NCBI GenBank assembly: GCA_903813345.2 | Contig: CAIIXF020000001.1 | Span: forward strand, 24,787,915 to 24,851,914 | DNA: 64,000 nucleotides | Source: Owenia fusiformis | Lineage: Eukaryota; Annelida; Polychaeta; Sabellida; Oweniidae | Direction of reading: 5' to 3' | The notes under the pieces: generated by a model | The model's database searches: none | Seen by the model: only the letters and a program-made list of their open reading frames with translations | What the model was told of the DNA's origin: nothing | Part shown: one piece after another, positions 15,001 through 30,000 of the stretch | Layout of the letters: each line of letters starts with the position of its first letter | Numbering within the stretch: position 1 is the stretch's first letter | Position numbers and translations under genes: made by a program

Positions 15001-18000
15001 GCTACAGCAACAGTTGCTGGTGCAACAACGGCTGATGTTACAACAACAGTAGCTGACACAACTATAGTGGCTGACGCAACTACGGCAGATAATACAGCAG
15101 CTGATGCTACAACTACAGTGGCTGACACAACTGCAGCTGATGCTACAACAACAGTTGCTGATGCAACAACGGCTGATGTTACAACAACAGTTGCTGACAC
15201 AACTACAGTGGCTGACGCAACTACGGCAGATACTACAGCAGCTGATGCTACATCTACAGTGGCTGACACAACTGCAGCTGATGCTACAACAACAGTGGCT
15301 GACACAACTACAGTGGCTGACGCAACTACGGTAGATACTACAGCAGCTGATGCTACAACTACAGTGGCTGACACAACTGCAGCTGATGCTACAACAACAG
15401 TTGCTGATGCAACAACGGCTGATGTTACAACAGTTGCTGAAACAACTACAGTGGCTGACGCAACTACGGCAGATACTACAGCAGCTGATGCTACAATTAC
15501 AGTGGCTGACACTACTACAGCTGATGCTACAACAACTGTTGCTGATGCAACAACGGCTGATGTTACAACAACAGTTGCTGACAGAACAACGGTGGCTGAC
15601 GCAACTACGGCAGATACTACAGCAGCTGATGCTACAATTACAGTGGCTGACACAACTACAGCTGATGCTACAACAACAGTTGCTGATGCAACAACGGCTG
15701 ATGTTACAACAACAGTTGCTGACACAACTACAGTGGCTGACGCAACTACGGCAGATACTACAGCAGCTGATGCTACAAGAACTGTGGTTGACACAATTAC
15801 AGCTGATGCTACAGCAACAGTTGCTGATGCAACAACGGTGGATGCTACAACAACAGTTGCTGATGCAACAATGGCTGATGTTACAACAGCAGTAGCTGAC
15901 ACAACTACAGTGGCTGTCGCAACTACGGCAGATACTACAGCAGCTGATGCTACAACTACAGTGGCTGACACAACTGCAGCTGATGCTACAACAACAGTTG
16001 CTGATGCAACAACGGCTGATGTTACAACAACAGTAGCTGACACAACTACAGTGGCTGACGCAACTTCGGCAGATACAACAGCAGCTGATGCTACAACTAC
16101 AGTGGCTGACACAACTACAGCTGATTCTACAACAACAGTTGCTGATTCAACAACGGCTGATGTTACAACAACAGTAGCTGACATAACTACAGTGGCTGAC
16201 GCAACTACGGCAGATACTACAGCAGCTGTTGCTACAACTACAGCAGCTGATGCTACAACTACAGTGGCTGACACAACTGCAGCTGAAGCTACAACAACAG
16301 TTGCTGATGCAACAACGGCTGATGCTACAACAACAGTTGCTGACACAACTACAGTGGCTGACGCAACTACGGCAGATACTACAGCAGCTGATGCTACAAC
16401 TACAGTGGCTGACACAACTACAGCTGATGCTACAACAACAGTTGCTGATGCAACAACGGCTGATGTTACAACAACAGTTGCTGACACAACTACAGAGGTT
16501 GACGCAACTACGGCAGATACTATAGCAGCTGATGCTACAACTACAGTGGCTGACACAACTGCAGCTGATGCTACAACAACAGTTGCTGATGCAACAACGG
16601 CTGATGCTACAACAACAGTTGCTGACACAACAACAGAGGCTGACGCAACTACGGCAGATACTACATCAGCTGATGCTACAACTACAGTGGCTGACACAAC
16701 TGTAGCAGATTATACAACAACAGTTGCTGATGCAACAACGGCTGATGTTACAACAACAGTTGCTGACACAACTACAGTGGCTGACGCAACTACGGCAGAT
16801 ACTACAGCAGCTGATGCTACAAGTACTGTGGCTGACACAACTACAGTGGCTGATGCAACTACGGCAGATACTACAGCAGCTGATGCTACAACTACAGTGA
16901 CTGACACAACTACCGCTGATGATACAGCAACAGTTGCTGATTCAACAACGGCTGATGTTACAACAACAGTAGCTGACATAACTACAGTGGCTGACGCAAC
17001 TACGGCAGATACTACAGCAGCTGTTGCTACAACTACAGCAGCTGATGCTACAACTACAGTGGCTGACACAACTACAGCTGATGCTACAACAACAGTTGCT
17101 GATGCAACAACGGCTGATGTTACAACAACAGTTGCTGACACAACTACAGTGGTTGACGCAACTACGGCAGATACTACAGCAGCTGATGCTACAACTACAG
17201 TGGCTGACACAACTGCAGCTGATGCTACAACAACAGTTGCTGATGCAACAACGGCTGATGTTACAACAACAGTAGCTGACACAACTACAGTGGCTGACGC
17301 AACTACGGCAGATACTACAGCAGCTGATGCTACAACTACAGTGGCTGACACAACTTCAGCTGATGCTACAACAACAGTTGCTGATGCAACAACGGCTGAT
17401 GTTACAACAACAGTAGCTGACACAACTACAGTGGCAGACGCAACTACGGCAGATACTACAGCAGCTGATGCTACAACTACAGTGGCTGACACAACTACAG
17501 CTGATGCTACAACAACAGTTGCTGATGCAACAACGGTTGATGTTACAACAACAGTTGCTGACACAACTACAGAGGTTGACTCAACTACGGCAGATACTAC
17601 AGCAGCTGATGCTACAACTACAGTGGCTGACACAACTGCAGCTGATGCTACAACAACAGTTGCTGATGCAACAACGGCTGATGTTACAACAACAGTAGCT
17701 TACACAACTACAGTGGCTGACGCAACTACGGCAGATACTACAGCAGCTGATGCTACAATTACAGTGGCTGACACAACTACAGCTGATGCTACAACAACAG
17801 TTGCTGATGCAACAACGGCTGATGTTACAACAACAGTAGCTGACACAACTACAGTGGCAGACGCAACTACGGCAGATACTACAGCAGCTGATGCTACAAC
17901 TACAGTGGCTGACACAACTACAGCTGATGCTACAACAACAGTTGCTGATGCAACAACGGTTGATGTTACAACAACAGTTGCTGACACAACTACAGAGGTT

Positions 18001-21000
18001 GACTCAACTACGGCAGATACTACAGCAGCTGATGCTACAACTACAGTGGCTGACACAACTGCAGCTGATGCTACAACAACAGTTGCTGATGCAACAACGG
18101 CTGATGTAACAACAACAGTAGCTTACACAACTACAGTGGCTGACGCAACTACGGCAGATACTACAGCAGCTGATGCTACAATTACAGTGGCTGACACAAC
18201 TACAGCTGATGCTACAACAACAGTTGCTGATGCAACAACGGCTGATGTTACAACAACAGTTGCTGACACAACTACAGTGGCTGACGCAACTACGGCAGAT
18301 ACTACAGCAGCTGATGCTACAAGTACTGTGGCTGACACAACTACAGCTGATGCTACAGCAACAGTTGCTGATGCAACAACGGCTGATGCTACAACAACAG
18401 TTGCTGATGCAACAATGGCTGATGTTACAACAACAGTAGCTGACACAACTACAGTGGCTGTCGCAACTACGGCAGATACTACAGCAGCTGATGCTACAAC
18501 TACAGTGGCTGACACAACTGCAGCTGATGCTACAACAACAGTTGCTGATGCAACAACGGCTGATGTTACAACAACAGTAGCTGACACAACTACAGTGGCT
18601 GACCCAACTTCGGCAGATACAACAGCAGCTGATGCTACAACTACAGTGGCTGACACAACTACAGCTGATTCTATTACAACAGTTGTTGATTCAACAACGG
18701 CTGATGTTACAACAACAGTAGCTGACATAACTACAGTGGCTGACGCAACTACGGCAGATACTACAGCAGCTGTTGCTACAACTACAGCAGCTGGTGCTAC
18801 AACTACAGTGGCTGACACAACTGCAGCTGAAGCTACAACAGTTGCTGATGCAACAACGGCTGACGCAACTACGGCAGATACTACAGCAGCTGATGCTACA
18901 AGTACTGTGGCTGACACAACTACAGTGGCTGACGCAACTACGGCAGATACTACAGCAGCTGATGCTACAACTACAGTGACTGACACAACTACCGCTGATG
19001 ATACAGCAACAGTTGCTGATTCAACAACGGCTGATGTTACAACAACTGTAGCTGACATAACTACAGTGGCTGACGCAACTATGGCAGATACTACAGCAGC
19101 TGTTGCTACAACTACAGCAGCTGATGCTACAACTACAGTGGCTGACACAACTACAGCTGATGCTACAACAACAGTTGCTGATGCAACAACGGCTGATGTT
19201 ACAACCACAGTTGCTGACACAACTACAGTGGTTGACGCAACTACGGCAGATACTACAGCAGCTGATGCTACAACTACATTGGCTGACACAACTGCAGCTG
19301 ATGCTACAACAACAGTTGCTGATGCAACATCGGCTGATGTTACAACAACAGTAGCTGACATAACTAAAGTGGCTGATGCAACTACGGCAGATACTACAGC
19401 AGCTGATGCTACAACTACAGTGGCTGACACAACTGCAGCTGATGCTACAACTACAGTGGCTGGCACAATTGCAGCTGATGCTACAACAACAGTTGCTGAT
19501 GCAACAACGCCTGATGTTACAACAACAGTTTCTGACACAACTACAGTGGCTGATGCAACTACGGCAGATACTACAGCAGCTGATGCTACAACTACAGTGG
19601 CTGACACAACTACAGCTGATGCTACAACAACAATTGCTGATGCAACAACGGCTGATGTTACAACAACAGTAGCTGACACAACTACAGTGGCTGACGCAAC
19701 TACGGCAGATACTACAGCAGCTGATAATACAACTACAGTGGCTGACACAACTACAGCTGATGCTACAACAACAGTTGCTAATGCAACAACGGCTGATGAT
19801 ACAACAACAGTAGCTGACACAACTACAGTAGCTGACGCAACTACGGCAGATACTACAGCAGCTGATGCTACAACTACAGTGGCTGACACAACTACAGCTG
19901 ATGCTACAACAACAGTTGCTGATGCAACAACGGCTGATGTTACAACAACAGTTGCTGACACAACTACAGAGGTTGACGCAACTACGGTAGATACTATAGC
20001 AGCTGATGCTACAACTACAGTGGCTGACACAACTGCAGCTGATGCTACAACAACAGTTGCTGATGCAACAACGGCTGATGCTACAACTACAGTGGTTGAC
20101 ACAACTGCAGCTGATGCTACAACAACAGTTGCTGATGGAACAACGGCTGATGTTACAACAACAGTTGCTGACACAACTACAGTGGCTGAGGCAACTACTG
20201 CAGATACTACAGCAGCTGATGCTACAAGTACAGTGGCTGACACAACTGCAGCTGATGCTACAACAACAGTTGCTGATGCAACAACGGCTGATGTTACAAC
20301 AACAGTGGCTGACACAACTACAGTGGCTGACGCAACTACGGCAGATAGGTCAGCAGCTGATAATACAACTACAGTGGCTGACACAACTACAGCTGATGCT
20401 ACAACAACAGTTGCTGATGCAACAACGGCTGATGTTACAACAACAGTAGCAGACACAACTACAGTGGCTGACGCAACTACGGCAGATACTACAGCAGCTG
20501 ATGCTACAACTACAGTGGCTGACACACCTACAGCTGATTTTACAACAACAGTTGCTGATGCAACAACGGCTGATGTTACAACAACAGTTGCTGACACAAC
20601 AACCGTGGCTGACGCAACTACGGCAGATACTACAGCAGCTGATGCTACAAGTACAGTGGCCGACACAACTACAGCTGATGCTACAGCAACAGTTACTGGT
20701 GCAACAACGGCTGATGTTACAACAACAGTTGCTGACACAACTACAGTGGCTGACGCAACTACGGCAGATACTACAGCAGCTGATGCTACAAGTACAGTTG
20801 CTGACACAACTACAGCTGATGCTACAACAACAGTTGCTGATGCAACAACGGCTGATGTTACAACAACAGTAGCTGACATAACTACAGTGGCTGACGCAAC
20901 TACGGCAGATACTACAGCAGCTGTTGCTACAACTACAGCAGCTGACACACCTACAGCTGATGCTACAACAACAGTTGCTGATGCAACAACGGCTGATGCT

Positions 21001-24000
21001 ACAACAACAGTTGGTGACACAACTACAGAGGCTGATGCAACTACAGCTGATGTTACAACAACAGTTGCTGATGCAACAACGGCTGATGGTACAACAACAG
21101 TAGCTGACACAACTACAGAGGCTGATGCAACTACAGCTGATGCTACAACAACAGTTGCTGATGCAACAACGGCTGATGTTACAACAACAGTTGGTGACAC
21201 AACTACAGTGGCTGACGCAACTACGGCAGATACTACAGCAGCTGATGGTACAAGTACAGTGGCTGACACAACTACAGCTGATGCTACAGCAACAGTTGCT
21301 GCTGCAACAACGGCTGATGTTACAACAACTGTTGCTGACACAACTACAGTGGCTGACGCAAGTACGGCAGATACTACAGCAGCTGATGCTACAACTACAG
21401 TGGCTGACACAACTGCAGGTGATGCTACAACAACAGTTGCTGACACAACTACAGTGGCTGACACAACTACGGCAGATACTACAGCAGCTGATGCTACAAT
21501 TACATTGGCTGACACAACAACAGCTGATGCTACAATTACAGTTGCTGATGCAACAACGGCTGATGTTACAACAACAGTTGCTGACACAACTACAGTGGCT
21601 GACGCAACTACGGCAGATACTACAGCAGCTGAAGCTACAAGTACAGAGGCTGACACAACTTCAGCTGATGTTACAGCAACAGGTGCTGGTGCAACTACGG
21701 CTGATGTTACAACAACAGTAGCTGACACAACTACAGTGGCTGATGCGACTACGGCAGATACTACAGCAGCTGATGCTACAAGTACAGTTGCTGACACACC
21801 TACAGTGGCTGACTCAACTACGGCAGATACTACAGCAGCTGATGCTACAACTACAGTGGCTGACAAAACTGCAGCTGATGCTACAACAACAGTTGCTGAT
21901 GTAACAACGGCTGATGTTACAAAAACAGTTGCTGACACAACTACAGTGGCTGACGCAACTACGGCAGACACTACAGCAGCTGATGCTACAAGTACAGTGG
22001 CTGACACAACTACAGCTGATACTACAACAACAGTTGCTGATGCAACAACGGCTGATGTTACAACAACAGTAGCTGACACAGCTACAGTGGCTGATGCGAC
22101 TTCGGCAGATACTACAGCAGCTGATGCTACAACTACAGTGGCTGACACAACTACAGCTGATGCTACAACAACAGTTGCTGATGCAACAACGGCTGATGTT
22201 ACAAGAACAGTTGCTGACACAACTCCAGTGGCTGACACAACTACGGCAGATACTACAGCAGCTGATGCTACAACTACAGCAGCTGATGCTACAACTACAG
22301 TGGCTGACACAACTGCAGCTGATGCTACAACAACAGTTGCTGATGCAACAACGGCTGATGTTACAACAACAGTAGCAGACACAACTACAGTGGCCGACGC
22401 AACTACAGCAGATACTGCAGAAGCTGATGCTACAACTACAGTGGCTGACACACCTACAGCTGATGCTACAACAACAGTTGCTGATGCAACAACGGCTGAT
22501 GTTACAACAACAGTAGCTGACATAACTACAGTGGCTGACGCAACTACGGCAGATACTACAGCAGCTGTTGCTACAACTACAGCAGCTGATGCTACAACTA
22601 CAGTGGCTGACACAACTGCAGCTGATGCTACAACAACAGTTGCTGATGCAACAACGGCTGATGCTACAACAACAGTTGCTGACACAACAACAGAGGCTGA
22701 CGCAACTACGGCAGATACTACAGCAGCTGATGCTACAACTACAGTGGCTGACACAACTAAAGCTGATGCTACAGCAACAGTTGCTGATGCAACAACGGCT
22801 GATGTTACAACAACAGTAGCTGACATAACTACAGTGGCTGACGCAACTACGGCAGATACTACAGCAGCTGATGCTACAACTACAGTGGCTGACACAACTG
22901 CAGCTGATGCTACAACTACAGTGGCTGACACAACTGCAGCTGATGCTACAACAACAGTTGCTGACACAACTACAGTGGTTGACGCAACTACGGCAGATAT
23001 TACAGCAGCTGATGCTACAACTACAGTGGCTGACACAACTGCAGCTGATGCTACAACAACAGTTGCTGATGCAACAACGGCTGATGTTACAACAACAGTA
23101 GCTGACACAACTACAGTGGCTGACGCAACTACGGCAGATACTACAGCAGCTGATGCTACAACTACAGTGGCTGACACAACTGCAGCTGATGCTACAACAA
23201 CAGTTGCTGATGCAACAACGGCTGATGTTACAACAACAGTAGCTGACACAACTACAGTGGCTGACGCAACTACGGCAGATACTACAGCAGCTGATGCTAC
23301 AACTACAGTGGCTGACACAACTTCAGCTGATGCTACAACAACAGTTGCTGATGCAACAACGGCTGATGTTACAACAACAGTAGCTGACACAACTACAGTG
23401 GCAGACGCAACTACGGCAGATACTACAGCAGATGATGCTACAACTACAGTGGCTGACACAAATACAGCTGATGCTACAACAACAGTTGCTGATGCAACAA
23501 CGGCTGATGTTACAACAACAGTTGCTGACACAACTACAGTGGCTGACGCAACTACGGCAGATACTACAGCAGCTGATGCTACAAGTACTGTGGCTGACAC
23601 AACTACAGCTGATGCTACAGCAACAGTTGCTGATGCAACAACGGCTGATGCTACAACAACAGTTGCTGATGCAACAATGGATGATGTTACAACAACAGTA
23701 GCTGACACAACTACAGTGACTGTCGCAACTACGGCAGATACTACAGCAGCTGATGCTACAACTACAGTGGCTGACACAACTGCAGCTGATGCTACAACAA
23801 CAGTTGCTGATGCAACAACGGCTGATGTTACAACAACAGTAGCTGACACAACTACAGTGGCTGACGCAACTTCGGCAGATACAACAGCAGCTGATGCTAC
23901 AACTACAGTGGCTGACACAACTACAGCTGATTCTACAACAACAGTTGCTGATTCAACAACGGCTGATGTTACAACAACAGTAGCTGACATAACTACAGTG

Positions 24001-27000
24001 GCTGACGCAACTACGGCAGATACTACAGCAGCTGTTGCTACAACTACAACAGCTGATGCTACAACTACAGTGGCTGACACAACTGCAGCTGATGCTACAA
24101 CAACAGTTGCTGATGCAACAACGGCTGACGCAACTACGGCAGATACTACAGAAGCTGATGCTACAAGTACTGTGGCTGACACAACTACAGTGGCTGACGC
24201 AACTACGGCAGATACTACAACAGCTGATGCTACAACTACAGTGACTGACACAACTACCGCTGATGATACAGCAACAGTTGCTGATTCAACAACGGCTGAT
24301 GTTACAACAACAGTAGCTGACATAACTACAGTGGCTGACGCAACTACGGCAGATACTACAGCAGCTGTTGCTACAACTACAGCAGCTGATGCTACAACTA
24401 CAGTGGCTGACACAACTACAGCTGATGCTACAACAACAGTTGCTGATGCAACAACGGCTGATGTTACAACAACAGTAGCTGACACAACTACAGTGGCTGA
24501 CGCAACTACGGCAGATACTACAGCAGCTGATGCTACAAGTACAGTGGCTGACACAACTACCGCTGATGCTACAGCAACAGTTGCTGATGCAACAACGGCT
24601 GATGTTACAACAACAGTAGCAGACAAAACTACAGTGGCTGACGCAACTACGGCAGATACTACAGCAGCTGATGCTACAACTACAGTGGCTGACACACCTA
24701 CAGCTGATGCTACAACAACAGTTGCTGATGCAACAACGGCTGATGTTACAACAACAGTTGCTGACACAACTACAGTGGCTGACGCAACTACGGCAGATAC
24801 TACAGCAGCTGATGCTACAAGTACAGTGGCTGACACAACTACAGCTGATGCTACAACAACAGTTGCTGATGCAACAACGGCTTATGTTACAACAACAGTA
24901 GCTGACACAGCTACAGTGGCTGACGCAACTACGGCAGATACTACAGCAGCTGATGCTACAACTACAGTGGCTGACACAACTGCAGCTGATGCTACAACTA
25001 CAGTGGCTGACACAACTGCAGCTGATGCTACAACAACAGTTGCTGATGCAACAACGGCTGATGTTACAACAACAGTTTCTGACACAACTACAGTGGCTGA
25101 TGCAACTACGGCAGATACTACAGCAGCTGATGCTACAACTAGAGTGGCTGACACAACTGCAGCTGATGCTACAACAACAGTTGCTGATGCAACAACGGCT
25201 GATGTTACAACAACAGTTGCTGATACAACTACAGTGGCTGACACAACTACAGCAGATACTACAGCAGCTGATGCTACAAGTACAGTGGCTGACACAACTA
25301 CAGCTGATACTACAACAACAGTTGCTGATGCAACAATGGCTGATGTTACAACAACAGTAGCTGACACAACTACAGTGGCTGATGCGACTACGGCAGATAC
25401 TACAGCAGCTAATGCTACAACTACAGTGGCTGACACAACTACAGCTGATGCTACAACAACAGTTGCTGATGCAACAACGGCTGATGCTACAACAACAGTT
25501 GCTGACACAACTACAGTGGCTGACGCAACTACGGCAGATACTACAGCAGCTGATGCTACAAGTACAGTGGCTGACACAACTACAGCTGATGCTACAGCAA
25601 CAGTTGCTGATGCAACAACGGCTGATGCTACAACAACAGTTGCTGATGCAACAACGGCTGATGTTACAACAACAGTAGCTGACACAACTACAGTGGCTGA
25701 CGCAACTACGGCACATACTACAGCAGCTGATGCTACAACTACAGTGGCTGACACCACTGCAGCTGATGCTACAACAACAGTTGCTGATGCAACAACGGCT
25801 GATGTAACAACAACAGTTGCTGAAACAACTACAGTGGCTGACGCAACTTCGGCAGATACAACAGCAGCTGATGCTACAACTACAGCAGCTGATGCTACAA
25901 CTACAGTGGCTGACACAACTGCAGCTGATGCTACAACAACAGTTGCTGATGCAACAACGGCTGATGTTACAACAACAGTTGCTGACACAAATACAGAGGC
26001 TGACGCAACTACGGCAGATACTACAGCAGCTGATGCTACAACTACAGTGGCTGACACAACTGTAGCTGATGCTACAACAACAGTTGCTGATGCAACAACG
26101 GCTGATGTTACAACAACAGTTGCTGACACAACTACAGTGGCTGACGCAACTACGGCAGATACTACTGCAGCTGATGCTACAAGTACAGTGGTTGACACAA
26201 CTACAGCTGATGCTACAACAACAGTTGCTGATGCAACAACGGCTGATGTTACAACAACAGTAGCTGACACAACTACAGTGGCTGACGCAACAACGGCAGA
26301 TACTACAGCAGCTGATGCTACAACTACAGTGGCTGACACAACTACAGCTGATGCTACAACAACAGTTGCTGATGCAACAACGGCTGATGTTACAACAACA
26401 GTAGCTGACATAACTACAGTGGCTGATGCAACTACGGCAGATACTACAGCAGCTGTTGCTACAACTACAGCAGCTGATGCTACAACTACAATGGCTGACA
26501 CAACTGCAGCTGATGCTACAACAACAGTTGCTGATGCAACAACGGCTGATGTTACAACAACAGTTGCTGATACAACTACAGAGGCTGACGCAACTATGGC
26601 AGATACTACAGCAGCTGATCCTACAAATACAGTGACTGACACAACTGCAGCTGATGCTACAACAACAGTTGCTGATGCAACAACGGCTGATGTTACAACA
26701 ACAGTTGCTGACACAACTACAGAGGCTGACGCAACTACGGCAGATACTACAGCAGCTGATGCTACAACTACAGTGGCTGACACAACTGTAGCTGATGCTA
26801 CAACAACAGTTGCTGATGCTACAACGGCTGATGTTACAACAACAGTTGCTGACACAACTACAGTGGCTGACGCAACTACGGCAGATACTACAGCAGCTGA
26901 TGCTACAAGTACAGTGGCTGACACAACTACAGCCGATGCTACAACAACAGTTGCTGATGCAACAACGGCTGATGTTACAACAACAGTAGGTGACACAACT

Positions 27001-30000
27001 ACAGTGGCTGACGCAACTACGGCAGATACTGCAGCAGCTAATGCTTCAACTACAGTGGCTGACACAACTACAGCTGATGCTACAACAACAGTTGCTGATG
27101 CAACAACGGCTGATGTTACAACAACAGTTGCTGACACAACTACAGAGGTTGACGCAACTACGGCAGATACTACAGCAGCTGATGCTACAACTACAGTGGC
27201 TGACACAACTGCAGCTGATGCTACAACAACAGTTGCTGATGCAACAACGGCTGATGTTACAACAACAGTTGCTGAAACAACTACAGTGGCTGACGCAACT
27301 ACGGCAGATGCTACAGCAGCTGATGCTACAAGTACAGTGGCTGACACAACTACAGCTGATGCCACAACAACAGTTGCTGATGCAACAACGGCTGATGTTA
27401 CAACAACAGTAGCTGACACAACTACAGTGGCTGACGCTACTACGGCAGATACTACAGCAGCTGATGCTACAACTACAGTGGATGACACAACTTCAGCTGA
27501 TGCTACAACAACAGTTGCTGATGCAACAACGGCTGATGTTAAAACAACAGTTGCTGACACAACTACAGTGGCTGACGCAACTATGGCAGATACTACAGCA
27601 GCTGATGCTACAAGTACAGTGGCTGACACAACTACAGCTGATGCCACAAAAACAGTTGCTGATGCAACAACGGCTGATGTTACAACAACAGTAGCTGACA
27701 CAACTACAGTAGCTGACACAACTACGCCAGATACTACAGCAGCTGATGCTACAACTACAGTGGCTGACAAAACTACAGCTGATGCTACAACAACAGTTGC
27801 TGATGCAACAACGGCTGATGTTACAACAACAGTTGCTGACACAACTACAGTGGCTGACGCAACTACGGCAGATATAACAGCAACTGATGCTACAAGTACA
27901 GTGGCTGACACAACTACAGCTGATGCTGCAACAACAGTAGCTGACACAACTACAGTGGCTGACGCAACTACGGCAGATATAACAGCAACTGATGCTACAA
28001 GTACAGTGGCTGACACAACTACAGCTGATGCTACAACAACAGTTGCTCATGCAACAACGGCTGATGTTACAACAACAGTAGCTGACACAACTACAGTGGC
28101 TGACGCAACTACGGCAGATACTACAGCAGCTGATGCTACAACTACAGTGGCTGACACAACTACAGCTGATGCTACAACAACAGTTGCTGATGCAACAACG
28201 GCTGATGTTACAACAACAGTTGCTGACACAACTACAGTGGCTGACGCAACTACGGCAGATACTACAGCAGCTGATGCTACAAGTACAGTGGCTGACACAA
28301 CTAAAGCTGATGCTACAGCAACAGTTGATGATGCAACAACGGCTGATGTTACAACAACAGAAGCTGACATAACTACAGTGGCTGACGCAACTACGGCAGA
28401 TACTACAGCAGCTGATGCTACAACTACAGTGGCTGACACAGCTGCAGCTGATGCTACAACAACAGTTGCTGATGCAACAACGGCTGATGTTACAAAAACA
28501 GTAGCTGACACAACTACAGTGGCTGACGCAACTACGGCAGATAGTACAGCAGCTGATTATACAACTACAGTGGCTGACACAACTACAGCTGATGCTACAA
28601 CAACAGTTGCTGATGCAACAACGGCTGATGTTACAACAACAGTAGCTGAGACAACTACAGTGGCTGACACAACTATGACAGATACTACAACAGCTGATGC
28701 TACAACTATAGTGGCTGACTCAACTACGGCAGATACTGCAGCAGCTAATGCTACAACTACAGTGGCTGACACAACTACAGCTGATGCTACAACAACAGTT
28801 GCTGATGCAACAACGGCTGATGTTACAACAACAGTAGCTGAGACAACTACAGTGGCTGACACAACTATGACAGATACTACAACAGCTGATGCTACAACTA
28901 TAGTGGCTGACTCAACTACGGCAGATACTGCAGCAGCTAATGCTACAACTACAGTGGCTGACACAACTACAGCTGATGCTACAACAACAGTTGCTGATGC
29001 AACAACGGCTGATGTTACAACAACAGTTGCTGACACAACTACAGAGGTTGACGCAACTACGGCAGATACTACAGCAGCTGATGCTACAACTACAGTGGCT
29101 GACACAACTGCAGCTGATGCTACAACAACAGTTGCTGATGCAACAACGGCTGATGTTACAACAACAGTAGCTGACACAACTACAGTGGCTGGCGCAACTA
29201 CGGCAGATACTACAGCAGCTGATGCTACAACTACAGTGGCTGACACAACTACAGCTGATGCTACAACAACAGTTGCTGATGCAACAACGGCTGATGTTAC
29301 AACAACAGTAGCTGACACAACTACAGTGGCTGACGCAACTACGGCAGATACTACAGCAGCTGATGCTACAACTACAGTGGCTGACACAACTTCAGCTGAT
29401 GCTACAACAACAGTTGCTGCTGATGCTACAACTACAGTGGCTGACACAACTGCAGATGATGCTACAACAACAGTTGCTGATGCAACAACGGCTGATGTTA
29501 CAACAACAGTGGCTGACACAACTACAGTGGCTGACGCAACTACAGTAGATACTACAGCAGCTGATGCTACAACTACAGTGGCTGACACAACTACAGCTGA
29601 TGCTACAACAACAGTTGCTGATGCAACAACGGCTGATGTTACAACAACAGTTGCTGACACAACTACAGTGGCTGACGCAACTACAGCAGATACTACAGCA
29701 GCTGATGCTACAAGTACTGTGGCTGACACAACTACAGCTGATGCTACAGCAACAGTTGCTGATGCAACAACGGCTGATGCTACAACAACAGTTTCTGACA
29801 CAACTACATTGGCTGATGCAACTACGGCAGATACTACAGCAGCTGGTGCTACAAGTACAGTGACTGACACAACTGCAGCTGATGCTACAACAACAGTTGC
29901 TGATGCAACAACGGCTGATGTTACAACAACAGTAGCTGACACAACTACAGTGGCTGACGCAACTACGGCAGATACTACAGCAGCTGATGCTACAACTAAA

